Positions 46,388 to 55,532 of a DNA stretch of 64,000 nucleotides are shown one piece after another. The notes under the pieces are model-generated. The model was not told the DNA's origin, did no database searches, and saw nothing but the letters and a program-made list of their open reading frames with translations. How positions within the stretch are numbered: position 1 is the first letter of the stretch; every line of letters begins with the position of its first letter. Source of the stretch: Thermoanaerobaculales bacterium. Its GTDB lineage: Bacteria > Acidobacteriota > Thermoanaerobaculia > Thermoanaerobaculales > Sulfomarinibacteraceae. Location of the stretch: assembly GCA_035358815.1 (NCBI GenBank), contig DAOPQC010000014.1, positions 1 to 64,000 on the forward strand, in the 5' to 3' direction. Position numbers and translations under genes: made by a program.

Positions 46388-46431
46388 GGGTCGGGGCCCG
46401 CACCCCGTTCCCGTCCCCGTTCCCGTTCCCG
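46361..46431 (+). repeat. G-run block plus (CCCGTT)n array at the idi 3' end
   Basis: Six runs of three to five G (46362-46396) with 1-3 base spacers make the strongest quadruplex-like block here. It contains the idi stop codon. GTTCCC-type hexamers follow at 46404-46431. Confidence 0.8.
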
Positions 46432-46454
46432 AGTCCCTGTGCCGCGAGTGCTCC

Positions 46455-48101
46455 TCAGCCCTCGGCCTTCCGCCGCAGCATGACCACCGTCCGGTCGTCG
46501 GACGCCGCGCTGCCCTCGCAGAAGGCGTCGAGCTCGCGCTCGATTTCGAGCGCGATCGCCTTCAGCCCATCGGCCCGCAGCGCGGCGCACAGGTCGGAGA
46601 AACGGTCGCTCCCGAACTCCTCCGACTGGCGGTTGCGCGCCTCGGTGTAGCCGTCGGTGTACAGCACCAGCAGATCGCCCGGGCCGAGGGCGGTCTCCTG
46701 GCTGCGGTACTCGGCGCCCTCGATCAGGCCCAGCGGCATGCCGGTCGGATCCAGCCACTCGCGGCTTCCGCTGCTCCGGATGAGGAGGGCCGGATCGTGG
46801 CCGGCGTTGGCCCAGCGCAGCTCGCCGGTCGCCAGCGTGAGCACGGCCATCACGACGGTGGCGAAGCGGTCGGCTGGGGTGCGGCGGAGGAGCGGGCCGG
46901 AGATCTGGTTGAAGACTTCGTGGGGCGCCAGCCCGGCCTCGATCGGGACCGAGGTCAGCGCCTCGAGGTAGCCGGTGAGCAGCGAGGCCGACATCCCCTT
47001 GCCCGAGACGTCGGCGACCAGCAGCACGCACTCGGCGCCGCCGGCCCGCTCGACCACCTCGTAGAAGTCGCCCGACACCCCCCGCGACGGGACGTTGCCG
47101 GCGTAGAGGTCGTACCCGGGGAGCTCGGGCAGCCGCGGTGGGAACAGCCCGATCTGGAGGCGCCGGGCCTGCTTCAGCTCCCACTCGAGGCGCTGCCGCT
47201 CGGCGGCCCCCTCGGCGAGCGCCACGTTGCGGATCCGCAACGCGGCCACCGACGCCAGGGTGACCAGGAGCTCGAGGTCGTCATCCACGAACTCGCGCAC
47301 CGCCGCGTTCGAGCACAGCACCATGAAGCCGAGGGCGCCCTTCGGGTCGAGCAGCGGCGCCGCGATCAGGCTGCGGACGCCGGCGTCGAGGAGGCTCGCC
47401 GCGTCGTCGAACCGCCGGTCGGTCCGCGCGTCGAGGACGAGGGCCGCCATCCCCTTGTTCGCGACCTCCTCGATCAGCCGCTCGGAGCAGACGAGCTCGC
47501 CGGCGGCCCCGGTGACCGAGCGCGCGGCCGCGCACTCGAACCCACCTCGCTCCTTCCTGAGGAAGATCGCCCCGTGCTCGGGTCGCAGGTGCTCGAAGAC
47601 CCGGTCGAGGATCAGGTCGAGCAGCTCGGCGAGAGTGATCGGTCCGGCCAGCGCGTGGTGGACCTCGTTGATGAGCGCGAGCCGCTCCGCGTAGCGCCTC
47701 AGCTCGGCGCTGTCGCGCCCCAGCGCGGGAGGCGGTGCGGCGGTCAATTGAAGGACGTCCGACGCCGGCCGGGACCTGAAGTCGGTCGAGGTCTCGTCGT
47801 CGCCGTCGGCCTCGGCAGCCAGCTCGACCCGGCTCGCCGACATCGTCAGCACGTCGCCCGGGCGGACCGCCTGCGGGACCTCGACGCGGCGGCCGTTCAC
47901 GAAGGTGCCGTTGCGTGACTCGAGGTCCTCGATGCGCCAGCCGTCTCCGTCCTTGAACAGCCGCGCGTGACGGCGCGACAGGAAGCGGTCCGGAATCGAA
48001 AGGTCACACTTGCTCGAGCGCCCGATGACCAGGGCGTCGGCACTCGCCGTGACGTCGAATGGCGCCCCTTCGCCTGGGATCACGTGCAGCCTGACCATCA
48101 T
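46455..48101 (-). CDS. FHA-GAF-PP2C (SpoIIE-like) serine phosphatase
   Basis: A 548-aa cytosolic protein. The FHA domain (about 20-95; IGRSSKCDLSI, SRRHARL, NGTFVNG) would bind phosphothreonine. The GAF domain (about 140-295) and a coiled coil precede a PP2C-type phosphatase domain (about 320-545) with metal Asp motifs SGDFYE, VADVSGKGM and SDDRTVVML. It fits RsbU-like phosphatases in partner-switching or Ser/Thr kinase pathways; no kinase or anti-sigma gene is adjacent. The start is ATG 48101 or 48098. Confidence 0.92.
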   Translation of the reverse strand: MMVRLHVIPGEGAPFDVTASADALVIGRSSKCDLSIPDRFLSRRHARLFKDGDGWRIEDLESRNGTFVNGRRVEVPQAVRPGDVLTMSASRVELAAEADGDDETSTDFRSRPASDVLQLTAAPPPALGRDSAELRRYAERLALINEVHHALAGPITLAELLDLILDRVFEHLRPEHGAIFLRKERGGFECAAARSVTGAAGELVCSERLIEEVANKGMAALVLDARTDRRFDDAASLLDAGVRSLIAAPLLDPKGALGFMVLCSNAAVREFVDDDLELLVTLASVAALRIRNVALAEGAAERQRLEWELKQARRLQIGLFPPRLPELPGYDLYAGNVPSRGVSGDFYEVVERAGGAECVLLVADVSGKGMSASLLTGYLEALTSVPIEAGLAPHEVFNQISGPLLRRTPADRFATVVMAVLTLATGELRWANAGHDPALLIRSSGSREWLDPTGMPLGLIEGAEYRSQETALGPGDLLVLYTDGYTEARNRQSEEFGSDRFSDLCAALRADGLKAIALEIERELDAFCEGSAASDDRTVVMLRRKAEG

Positions 48102-48206
48102 TTTTCTCGATTATCCCACAGGACCGACCGGAGGGGCGCGTTCGGGACCGGGAGAGCTCGCCGGCACCGGGAGCCTCGCGACGGCGGCTCGAGCGCCGGA
48201 CGCCGG

Positions 48207-49142
48207 CTACCGCGCCTCCGCCTGGTACCGGACCTCGATCGCGACCGCCAGGGCGTCGCGGCCGGCCCGGCCGCCGACCGCCGCGGAGGGCTCGCCGCGG
48301 CAGGCGGCGAGGAAGGCGTCGAGCTCGGAGGCGAGCGGCTCCCGCTTCTCGACCGCGACGGTCCGCGGTGCGATCCGGGGCGGCGCGCCCTCCTGCCGGA
48401 CGAGCTGCGCGGCCGACACGCTCTGCTCGGCGTAGTCCACCGAGAAGTAGGAGTCGCGAGCGAACAGCCGGAGCTTGCGGATCCGTTCGGCCGACACCCG
48501 GCTCGCGGTCAGGTTGGCCACCAGCCCGGATGGGAACTCGATCCACGCGTGGCACAGGTCGACCTTGTCGGTCAGCACCGGCACCCCGACCGCCCGAATC
48601 TCGGTCGGCGTCTCGCCCGCGACCGCCAGCGTGATCTGCATGTCGTGGATCATGAGGTCGAGGATCACGTCGACGTCGACCGAGCGCGCCGTGAACGGTG
48701 ACAGTCGCTGCGCCTCCAGGTAGCGCGCCTGCCCGGCGAGGAGGAGCGCCGCCTGGACGGCCGGGTTGTGGTACTCGACGTGGCCGACGGCGAGCACGGC
48801 ATCGTGCACGGCGGCGAGGGCCAGCAGCTCATCGGCCTCGGCGAGGCTCGCCGCGATCGGCTTCTCCACCAGCACGTTGCAGCCGGCCTCGAGGAGCAGA
48901 CCCGCGGTCTCGCGGTGGTTGACGGTGGGCGTGGCCACGACCACGGCCTCGGCCTCCCGAACCGCGCGCAGGTCGGGCAGGGCGGTGACCCCGTGCTCGG
49001 CAGTGACCGCCTGCAAGCGCGCAGCGTCCGCGTCATAGGCGCCGAGGAAGCGCACATCGGCCATCTGGCTGAGAATGCGAACGTGGTGCCGCCCGAGGTG
49101 ACCCGTCCCCACGACCGCCGCGGTGATCGTGCTGCCGCTCAT
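48207..49142 (-). CDS. Gfo/Idh/MocA-family oxidoreductase
   Basis: A 311-aa protein with an N-terminal NAD(P) Rossmann motif (VVGTGHLGRHHVRIL) and the family signature CNVLVEKPIAASLAEAD. The C-terminal domain has DVILDLMIHDMQI, as seen in sugar-nucleotide oxidoreductases such as those making UDP-GlcNAc derivatives. The substrate is open. A TATGCT box 8 bases before ATG 49142 suggests a leaderless mRNA; the TACAAT box at about 49176 points the other way. Confidence 0.87.
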   Translation of the reverse strand: MSGSTITAAVVGTGHLGRHHVRILSQMADVRFLGAYDADAARLQAVTAEHGVTALPDLRAVREAEAVVVATPTVNHRETAGLLLEAGCNVLVEKPIAASLAEADELLALAAVHDAVLAVGHVEYHNPAVQAALLLAGQARYLEAQRLSPFTARSVDVDVILDLMIHDMQITLAVAGETPTEIRAVGVPVLTDKVDLCHAWIEFPSGLVANLTASRVSAERIRKLRLFARDSYFSVDYAEQSVSAAQLVRQEGAPPRIAPRTVAVEKREPLASELDAFLAACRGEPSAAVGGRAGRDALAVAIEVRYQAEAR

Positions 49143-49294
49143 GGCGCGAGAGCATAGCGCAGGCGGGAGGGGAGAGTACAATCAGCGGGTTGGAGGGGCC
49201 TCGGAGGCAGCGCCACTCGAGGTCCTGATCGTGAAGCTGAATCGACGCCGCGCGGAGCATGGTGCGCCCGCGGCCTGCCCGACCGGAGGGTTGG

Positions 49295-50374
49295 ATGCTC
49301 GATGTCAAGAGGCTCATGACAGACGTCTTCGACCCGCAGCCGGGCGAGGTCGCGGCAGTGATGGTGGACGTGCCGCACGAGGGGATCCCCGACACCGAGG
49401 CGTGGCAGTCCCGCAGGGAGATGGCCGAGCGCTGGCGAGGCGCCCTCGCCGAGCTCGGACGCGAGCGTGGCTTCGAGGTGCTGCCGATCCTCAGCTTTCC
49501 GGCGACCGGGGCCAACAACGCCGACCTGCCCGCAACCGGCTGGCTCGGCGAGGACGCGGTGGACCTTCACGAGCGGCTGTCGGCCTCGACGCTGGTGATC
49601 GCGATGACCCAGTTCTCGGCGACCGCACCGCTCGCCCACGTCGCGCGAGCCGCTTCCGACTTCCGTGCCGCCTCGATGCCCGGGGTCGAGGAACGGATGG
49701 AGCGCACCGCGCTGGCCGCCGACTACCGCAAGGTCGCCGCGCGCTGCCGCACCATCGCCGACGCCCTGGACGGGGCCGTGCTGTGCGACGTGCTGTTCTC
49801 GACCGGCCACCGCTGCTGGTTCGACCTCCGGCACCGGCGATGCGAGCTGGACGACGGGTCGCTGCGTCGCGACAAGCCGGGCGAACGGGTCATCAACCTG
49901 CCGTCGGGCGAGACCTTCATCGTGCCCTACGAGGGCGAGTTCGAGGACATCCCGTCGTGGACCGCCGGGACGATCCCGGTCATCGAGGGCGGCGAGCTGG
50001 TGCTGTTCCACGTGGTGTCGAACACCGTCGTGGTGGTCGAGGGCGAGGGCCCGGCAGCCGATCGCTACTCGGCGTTCTTCGATGAGGACCCGGCGCGCGC
50101 CAACATCGCCGAGGTGGCGTTCGGCGTCAACGACAAGGCCCAGGTCACCGGCAAGGTGCTCGAGGACGAGAAGGCGGGCTTCCACTGGGCGTTCGGGCGC
50201 TCCGACCATCTCGGCGGCGTGGTCGGCGTGGAGGACTTCACGAGCCCTGCGACGGTCGTGCACCAGGACGTCGTCTATGCCCGGGGCAACCCGATCCAGG
50301 TCGAGCGGGCCGAAATCGTCCACCCCGACGGCAAGCGCATCACCGTCATCTCCAACGGCGAGTACCTGATCTAG
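49295..50374 (+). CDS. M29-like aminopeptidase
   Basis: A 359-aa protein. The C-terminal half carries the metal-ligand blocks of M29 (thermophilic) aminopeptidases: INLPSGETFIVPYEGEF, NIAEVAFGVN, GFHWAFGRSDHLGG and VHQDVVY. The N-terminal half is more divergent than in classical AmpS, so substrate range is uncertain. ATG 49295 has GGAGGG upstream. Probable promoter TACAAT near 49176. Confidence 0.75.
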   Translation: MLDVKRLMTDVFDPQPGEVAAVMVDVPHEGIPDTEAWQSRREMAERWRGALAELGRERGFEVLPILSFPATGANNADLPATGWLGEDAVDLHERLSASTLVIAMTQFSATAPLAHVARAASDFRAASMPGVEERMERTALAADYRKVAARCRTIADALDGAVLCDVLFSTGHRCWFDLRHRRCELDDGSLRRDKPGERVINLPSGETFIVPYEGEFEDIPSWTAGTIPVIEGGELVLFHVVSNTVVVVEGEGPAADRYSAFFDEDPARANIAEVAFGVNDKAQVTGKVLEDEKAGFHWAFGRSDHLGGVVGVEDFTSPATVVHQDVVYARGNPIQVERAEIVHPDGKRITVISNGEYLI

Positions 50375-50602
50375 GCGCGTGCGGGGACGAGGCCCCCGAA
50401 AACGCTCCTGAGGTGGTGCTCCTGCCCGGCCTCTTCGCCGCCCGCGCCTGGATACTGATGCGCTGCGCGCATCATGATGATGACGAGCACGGACGCAGCT
50501 GCGAGCCGCCGTGGCCGCGGCGCAACGTCACCCTCCCCGCGATCATCGGCGCTGTTTTGCCGGCGATTCCTGGTACGCTGGTGACTGGGCAGGAGGTGAG
50601 CG

Positions 50603-51148
50603 ATGGCTGACGTGACGACCCTCAAAGAGGCGGTGGCGCAGAGCGGGCCCTTCGCGGTGTGGGCGCTGATGAACGAGGACGAGCAGCGCGCGGCCGCCAC
50701 GGCGCTGTGGCAGAACTCCGACCGAGAGACGCGGATCGCCCTCGAGCAGACGCTCGCCAAGGAGATGAAGTTCCGCCCGCAGTCGATCCATCGCCTGCCG
50801 CTCGACCGAGTGGTGGGCCGGCTGGTGCGGCTGGCCGAGGACATCCCCGAGAACGTGCTCTTCCAGTACCTCTTCCACCTCCACATGGCGGATCGCCGGC
50901 CGCTGCTCGCCGAGTTCCTGGACGCGGCTGGCATCCCCCACAACGACGGCGTCCTCGATCTGCCGGAGGAGTTCGACGGCCCCGACGCGGCCCGGGTCGG
51001 CCAGTCGGCGAAGGACCTGGTTGCCGCCCACGGCCATGCGGCGCTGGTCTACCTCGCCACGCTCAAGGTGGCCGACAAGGAGTTCTGGAAGGGGCTCGAC
51101 CAGGTCCTCGAGGCGCACGCCGCCGACGGGACGCCCAGGAGCGTGTAG
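50603..51148 (+). CDS. Hypothetical helical protein
   Basis: A 181-aa, predicted all-alpha soluble protein (TRIALEQTLAKEMKFRPQSI, RLVRLAEDIPENVLFQYLFH). No motif is recognised. AGGAGGTG precedes ATG 50603 and a TACGCT box lies about 25 bases upstream, so it is a genuine gene. It converges with queD across a region of inverted repeats. Confidence 0.7.
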   Translation: MADVTTLKEAVAQSGPFAVWALMNEDEQRAAATALWQNSDRETRIALEQTLAKEMKFRPQSIHRLPLDRVVGRLVRLAEDIPENVLFQYLFHLHMADRRPLLAEFLDAAGIPHNDGVLDLPEEFDGPDAARVGQSAKDLVAAHGHAALVYLATLKVADKEFWKGLDQVLEAHAADGTPRSV

Positions 51149-51201
51149 GGGCAGGGGGGCGTCCACCAGCCTTCGGTGATCGACGCATCTTCGTTCCGCC
51201 A

Positions 51202-51298
51202 GGATGCGCGCCGCGCATCCCGAGGAGCGTGTGGGCTCAGGCCACGAGCAACAACCACGTCAGGAGCGCGCCCGGGGGCCTATGCCCACACGCTCCTC
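51202..51298. repeat. Nested inverted repeats at a convergent junction
   Basis: An 8-bp hairpin (51202-51209/51213-51220) is followed by GAGGAGCGTGTGGGC (51222-51236), whose perfect 15-base reverse complement lies at 51284-51298 inside the 3' end of queD; pairing extends to 22 bases with three mismatches. The hairpin and the following GAGGAGCGT resemble 17264-17297. Confidence 0.8.
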
Positions 51299-51703
51299 CC
51301 GGTAGCTGGCGCTGTTGCGCTCGCTCTCGTGGACCGTGACCACGGCCAGCTGCACGCCCCGCGGCAGCGCCGGGGCGATGCGCTCGAAGAAGGCTCGCGC
51401 CAGGTTCTCCGCCGTGGTGTTGATCCCGGCCAGCCAGGGGACCTCGATCGAGAGGTTGCGGTGGTCGACCTCGTCGACGACGGTCCCACGCACGATGTCC
51501 TTGAGGACCTTCATGTCGATGAGGTAGCCGGTCGCGGGATCCACCTCGCCCCCGACCGACACCTCGAGCACGTAGTTGTGCCCGTGGCCGTGCGGGTTGT
51601 TGCACTTGCCGAAGACCTGCCGGTTCCAGTCCTCGGGCTGGGCCGGGTTGTGGAGCCGGTGGGCGGCCTCGAAGTAGAGCTTGACGGTGACGGTCGTGGC
51701 CAT
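51260..51703 (-). CDS. queD: 6-pyruvoyl-tetrahydropterin synthase/QueD-family enzyme
   Basis: A 147-aa protein with the zinc/catalytic block FEAAHRL, KCNNPHGHGHNY (Cys and two His), the DEVDHRNLS motif and the C-terminal ESERNSASY. It makes 6-carboxy-tetrahydropterin for queuosine or a related pterin. RBS GGAGAGGGGG. The final twelve residues extend past the usual family end into the inverted repeat. Confidence 0.9.
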   Translation of the reverse strand: MATTVTVKLYFEAAHRLHNPAQPEDWNRQVFGKCNNPHGHGHNYVLEVSVGGEVDPATGYLIDMKVLKDIVRGTVVDEVDHRNLSIEVPWLAGINTTAENLARAFFERIAPALPRGVQLAVVTVHESERNSASYREERVGIGPRARS

Positions 51704-51770
51704 TTCGTCCCCCTCTCCGGTAATCGGGAAGGCCGTCGCCGGGATTCCAGCGCCGGTGAGACTCGCCGAT

Positions 51771-51802
51771 CGTTCCCGTACCCGTTCCCGTGCCCGTTCC
51801 CG
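51771..51802. repeat. (CGTTCC)n array, left arm of second inverted composite
   Basis: CGTTCCCGTACCCGTTCCCG and related hexamers upstream of queD. Confidence 0.8.
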
Positions 51803-51839
51803 ATTGACCTATGCCAGCGACCACCAGTGTCTCGGGGAC

Positions 51840-51896
51840 GGGAGCGGGAACGGGAACGGGTGAGAGCCAACCCCCGTCCCCTACCCCCCGTCCCCT
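51840..51896. repeat. GGGAAC array plus C-run block, right arm of second composite
   Basis: GGGAACGGGAACGGG (51846-51860) is in opposite orientation to 51771-51802 and is followed by a C-run block (51871-51896), the reverse complement of the G-run blocks. The nitrilase stop codon lies in the block. Confidence 0.8.
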
Positions 51897-52684
51897 GGCC
51901 GGGTGGGGGCCAGCGAGGCGTACACCTCCGGCCGGCGGTCGTCGAGGAAGGGCAGGCGCCGTCGCAGCTCTCGAGCGCGCACGACATCCACCTCGCCGGC
52001 CACGATACCCTCCGCCCAGGCTAGGGCCTCGACCGCCTTGCCCATCGGGTCGACCAGCGAGGTGTCGCCCCGGTGCGGCACGTCGTAGGGGTCCTTGCCG
52101 ACCCGGTTGACGCCGAGCACCCATGCCAGGCAGTCGATGGCGCGGGCGGCGAGCAGGGTCCGCCAGGCGTCGCTGCGGCGATCCGGCCAGCTCGCGATGA
52201 CCACGAAGAGGTCGGTGCGGGCCGCGGTCGCCCGGTAGATCTCGGGAAACCGGAGGTCGTAGCAGATCGTCGGCGTGATCCGGATCCCCTCGACGTCGGC
52301 CGTCACCATCCGCGTCCCCGCCTCGTAGTGGTCGCCCTCGCCGGCCATCGAGAACGGGTGGATCTTGCGGTAGTGGAGCACCTCGCTGCCTTCCGGATTC
52401 ATCAGCGAGCAGGCGTTGTGCGGGCGCTCCTCGCCCGGCTCCGCGTACCCGCCCAGCAGCCACACCCCGTGGCGCCGCGCGAGCTCGGACAGGCCGCCCC
52501 GGATGGCATCGGCATGGGCCGCCATCTCGGTCGCGGCCATCGAGAACCCGGTTGCGAACATCTCCGGCAGCACGATCAGCCGCGCCCCGGCCGCGGCAGC
52601 CTCGGCAACCATCGACGAGGCCCGCGGCAGGTTGGCCGCCGGGTCCTCCCACGCCACGTCGAGCTGGATGCCGGCAACCCGCAC
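51881..52684 (-). CDS. Nitrilase-superfamily (carbon-nitrogen hydrolase) protein
   Basis: A 267-aa protein with the Glu-Lys-Cys triad: LPEMFATGF, HYRKIHPFS and TICYDLRFPE. The short, omega-amidase/YafV-like form suggests hydrolysis of alpha-keto acid amides (for example 2-oxoglutaramate) as metabolite repair. GTG 52684 lies close behind GGGAGG. The last residues (RPGDGG) and the stop are encoded in a G-run block. Confidence 0.9.
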   Translation of the reverse strand: MRVAGIQLDVAWEDPAANLPRASSMVAEAAAAGARLIVLPEMFATGFSMAATEMAAHADAIRGGLSELARRHGVWLLGGYAEPGEERPHNACSLMNPEGSEVLHYRKIHPFSMAGEGDHYEAGTRMVTADVEGIRITPTICYDLRFPEIYRATAARTDLFVVIASWPDRRSDAWRTLLAARAIDCLAWVLGVNRVGKDPYDVPHRGDTSLVDPMGKAVEALAWAEGIVAGEVDVVRARELRRRLPFLDDRRPEVYASLAPTRPGDGG

Positions 52685-52770
52685 CGTCGCCTCCCGGGTC
52701 GAGCCTAGCACGGGCCGGGCCCTCCCCGCCGCGTCTGCGATAATGCCTGCGATCCGACGAGGAGTCGCGA

Positions 52771-53619
52771 GTGGACCAGAACCCCGCCGCCATCGGACCC
52801 GATCCGTCAGCCCCGGCCGCGCCGCCCCGCGCGCCGGCGTCGCTCAGTCGCCGGCTGCGCGCGCTGCCGGTGATCGTCGGCCTCAACGCCGTGGTGTTCG
52901 TGGCGTGGCTGGCCGCGGCCCGAGGCTCCGAGCTGTGGTCGCTGCTCGCGGTCAACTTCATGGTCAGCACCAACCGCCTCGAGCACGGCCTGTGGTGGAC
53001 CCTGATCACCGCCGCCTTCTCCCACCAGGAGCTGTGGCACTTCCTGCTCAACATGGTGGTCCTGTGGAGCTTCGGCAGCGTGCTCGAGCGCCTCCTCGGC
53101 AGCCGTCTCTTCACCGTTTTCTACCTGGTGTCCGCGCTCGTCTCGTCCGCGAGCCACTGCCTGGTGTCGTCGTTCCTGCTCGGTGACGACCGGATCGCGG
53201 CGCTCGGGGCCTCCGGCGCGGTGAGCGCGGTCCTGATCGCGTTCGCGCTCGCCTTCCCGCGGAACAAGATCCTGCTGTTCGGGATCGTGCCGATCCCGGC
53301 GCTGGTCGGGGCCGCGCTGTTCGTGGCGATCGACCTGCGGGGCCTGTTCGCGCAGACCCGCGGGGCGGCCCTCCCGATCGGGCACGGCGCCCACCTCGGA
53401 GGAGCGCTGTGCGGGGCCGTGCTGTGGGCCCTCCTCCTGCGCGGGCGGCTGCGCCGGCCGACCTCCCGCCCGCGGCAGGTCCCGCTCTCGTACGACGAGG
53501 TCGAGGTCTTCGAGCGGATCCGCGCGAAGCTGAACGTCGAGGGGCCGGAGGCGCTGACGCCCAAGGAGCGGGCCTTCCTCGAGGAGCTGCGTCATCGCGC
53601 GATCGCCGACGAACGGTAG
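52771..53619 (+). CDS. Rhomboid-family intramembrane serine protease
   Basis: A 282-aa protein with a Pro/Ala-rich cytosolic start, six predicted helices and the rhomboid marks WWTLITAAFSHQELWHFLLN, the catalytic Ser in GASGAVSA and the partner His in HGAHLGG. The C-terminal 65 residues are a soluble charged tail. GTG 52771 has GAGGAG; TAATGC may be the -10 box. Confidence 0.9.
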   Translation: MDQNPAAIGPDPSAPAAPPRAPASLSRRLRALPVIVGLNAVVFVAWLAAARGSELWSLLAVNFMVSTNRLEHGLWWTLITAAFSHQELWHFLLNMVVLWSFGSVLERLLGSRLFTVFYLVSALVSSASHCLVSSFLLGDDRIAALGASGAVSAVLIAFALAFPRNKILLFGIVPIPALVGAALFVAIDLRGLFAQTRGAALPIGHGAHLGGALCGAVLWALLLRGRLRRPTSRPRQVPLSYDEVEVFERIRAKLNVEGPEALTPKERAFLEELRHRAIADER

Positions 53620-53744
53620 GACTTCGTTCGGCATTGGCCTTTTCGGCGGGAGCGGTGAATTCGGAGTTCCGGCGGTCGGCCAGGAAGATCCCGGGCGCGG
53701 CAAACCGTTTTCCAATATGATCGTAAAGTCCGCGGAGGGCGACC

Positions 53745-55517
53745 ATGAGACGGCTTCCCGCACAGCTGATCGTCGCGTCGCTGCTGGCGCTGGCCATCGG
53801 GCCCGCGCTGGCGCAGGCGCAGGAGGTCACCGGCCGGTTCGTCGGCGAGACGACCGTCAACGTGATCGAGGTCCCGGTCCGGGTGATCGACGCGGCGACC
53901 GGCGAGCCGGTGACCGATCTCGCCGCCTCTGACTTCCGGATCCTCGAGGACGGGGTCGAGCAGCCGATCTCCAACTTCATCGAGATCAGGGACACGGTGG
54001 CCGTCCGTCCGCCGGCCGGGGCCCCGGCTGGAGGCGGGGAGCCGGCCGTCCCGGCCGCCAGGCCGCTCGAGATCGTCTACTTCGTCGACCTCTACCTGAT
54101 GTACCGCGCCGATCGCGATCGCGCGATCGAGGGCCTCGAGGCGCAGTACCGCCAGGGCGCTCCCGACGGCGAGCGGGTGTCGCTGGTGGTCTTCGACGGC
54201 GAGCTCGAGACCCTCGTCGACCGCACCGGCGACCGTCAGGAGATCCTCGACGGGCTGGCCGTCCTGCGCACCATCGACGCCAACGGCATCAAGCAGCGCA
54301 TCTCGTTCACCGAGGCGCTGTCCGAGTCGTCGACCGCCAACCAGCGCGACGTCGGGTACTACGAGCACCGGCAGCGCAACGCCGAGTTCATGTACGAGCT
54401 CGAGCGCAAGGCGAGCCAGGTCGGCAACGCCATCCTCGCGACCATGGCCCGCTACGGGACCGCCGATGGACGCCGCGTGCTCATCGCCATGACCCCCGGC
54501 TACCCGAAGACCGACTGGTCGCCGACCTACAACGCCCTCGACTTCCTCGACGCCACCGTCGAGTACCCGCAGGAGAACCTGTGGCGACAGATCTCCCGCC
54601 AGGCCGCCGACCTCGGATTCACGCTGTACACCGTCGACACCTCGGGGCTGAACTCGTCCTTCCCGTCGGACGTGACCATCGGCGTGAACGACTCGGTGGG
54701 CCAGATCATCCAGGACTCGCTCGTCCAGGACAGCGCCGACGGCAGCGCGAGCGCCGAGTTCGAGGACCCGTCCGGACCGCGCGGCGGCAGCACCGGCGCC
54801 AACCTCAACGACACCTCCCAGAACCTCGGCCAGTGGCTCGAGCGGGCGCGCAAGAGCCTGCTCATCACCTCGGCCGCCGACACCGGCGGCAACGCGCTGT
54901 TCCCAGCCGCGGTCGACCGGGCGGTCGAGGAGATCCGGCGCGAGCTCGACCAGTACTACTCGATCGGCTACGTCGCCCAGCACTCGGGAGACGGCGCGAC
55001 CTACGCGATCGATGTCGAGCTGCCCGGGCACCCCGACTACCGCCTGATCCACCGCACCGCCTACGTCGACCAGCCGGCCGCCACCCGCGCGGCCCAGGCC
55101 CTGCGGTCGGAGATGCTGTTCGGCGCCGACGCCAACCCGCTCGGCATCCGGGTCGAGGTCGGCGAGCTCGACAGCCGGTTTCGGATCGGGGCCGCGGGGT
55201 CGAAGCGGGTCAGGGTCCCGCTCGTGGTCAAGATCCCGTACGCGCGGCTCGCGATGATCCCTCGCGGCGACCTGTACTGGGGCAAGGTCGTGATCACCTT
55301 CTTCGGCGAGGACGCGAAGGGCAACCAGAGCGAGCTGGCGAGCTTCGAGCAGCCGATCACGGTCGAGTCCGGGCTCTACGAGGAGGCAGTGGCGCGGGGG
55401 TTCTTCAAGTACTCCGCCACGGTCGAGGTGGAAGGCGGCCAGCAGAAGGTCTTCGTCGGCGTCCAGGACACGCTGGGAGGTCGCACCACCATCATCCCGC
55501 ACGAGCTCGGATCCTGA
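53745..55517 (+). CDS. Secreted VWFA-related domain protein (acidobacterial type)
   Basis: A 590-aa protein with a signal peptide (LIVASLLALAIGPALA), an N-terminal beta domain with the family opening VPVRVIDAATGEPVTDLAASDF, and a VWA-like domain (about 105-360) with the family-typical HRTAYV later on. The MIDAS motif DxSxS is replaced by VDLYL, so metal-dependent adhesion is doubtful. A C-terminal beta domain follows (about 440-585). ATG 53745. The next gene starts 15 bases after the stop. Confidence 0.85.
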   Translation: MRRLPAQLIVASLLALAIGPALAQAQEVTGRFVGETTVNVIEVPVRVIDAATGEPVTDLAASDFRILEDGVEQPISNFIEIRDTVAVRPPAGAPAGGGEPAVPAARPLEIVYFVDLYLMYRADRDRAIEGLEAQYRQGAPDGERVSLVVFDGELETLVDRTGDRQEILDGLAVLRTIDANGIKQRISFTEALSESSTANQRDVGYYEHRQRNAEFMYELERKASQVGNAILATMARYGTADGRRVLIAMTPGYPKTDWSPTYNALDFLDATVEYPQENLWRQISRQAADLGFTLYTVDTSGLNSSFPSDVTIGVNDSVGQIIQDSLVQDSADGSASAEFEDPSGPRGGSTGANLNDTSQNLGQWLERARKSLLITSAADTGGNALFPAAVDRAVEEIRRELDQYYSIGYVAQHSGDGATYAIDVELPGHPDYRLIHRTAYVDQPAATRAAQALRSEMLFGADANPLGIRVEVGELDSRFRIGAAGSKRVRVPLVVKIPYARLAMIPRGDLYWGKVVITFFGEDAKGNQSELASFEQPITVESGLYEEAVARGFFKYSATVEVEGGQQKVFVGVQDTLGGRTTIIPHELGS

Positions 55518-55532
55518 GCGGGGGCAGGTCCG

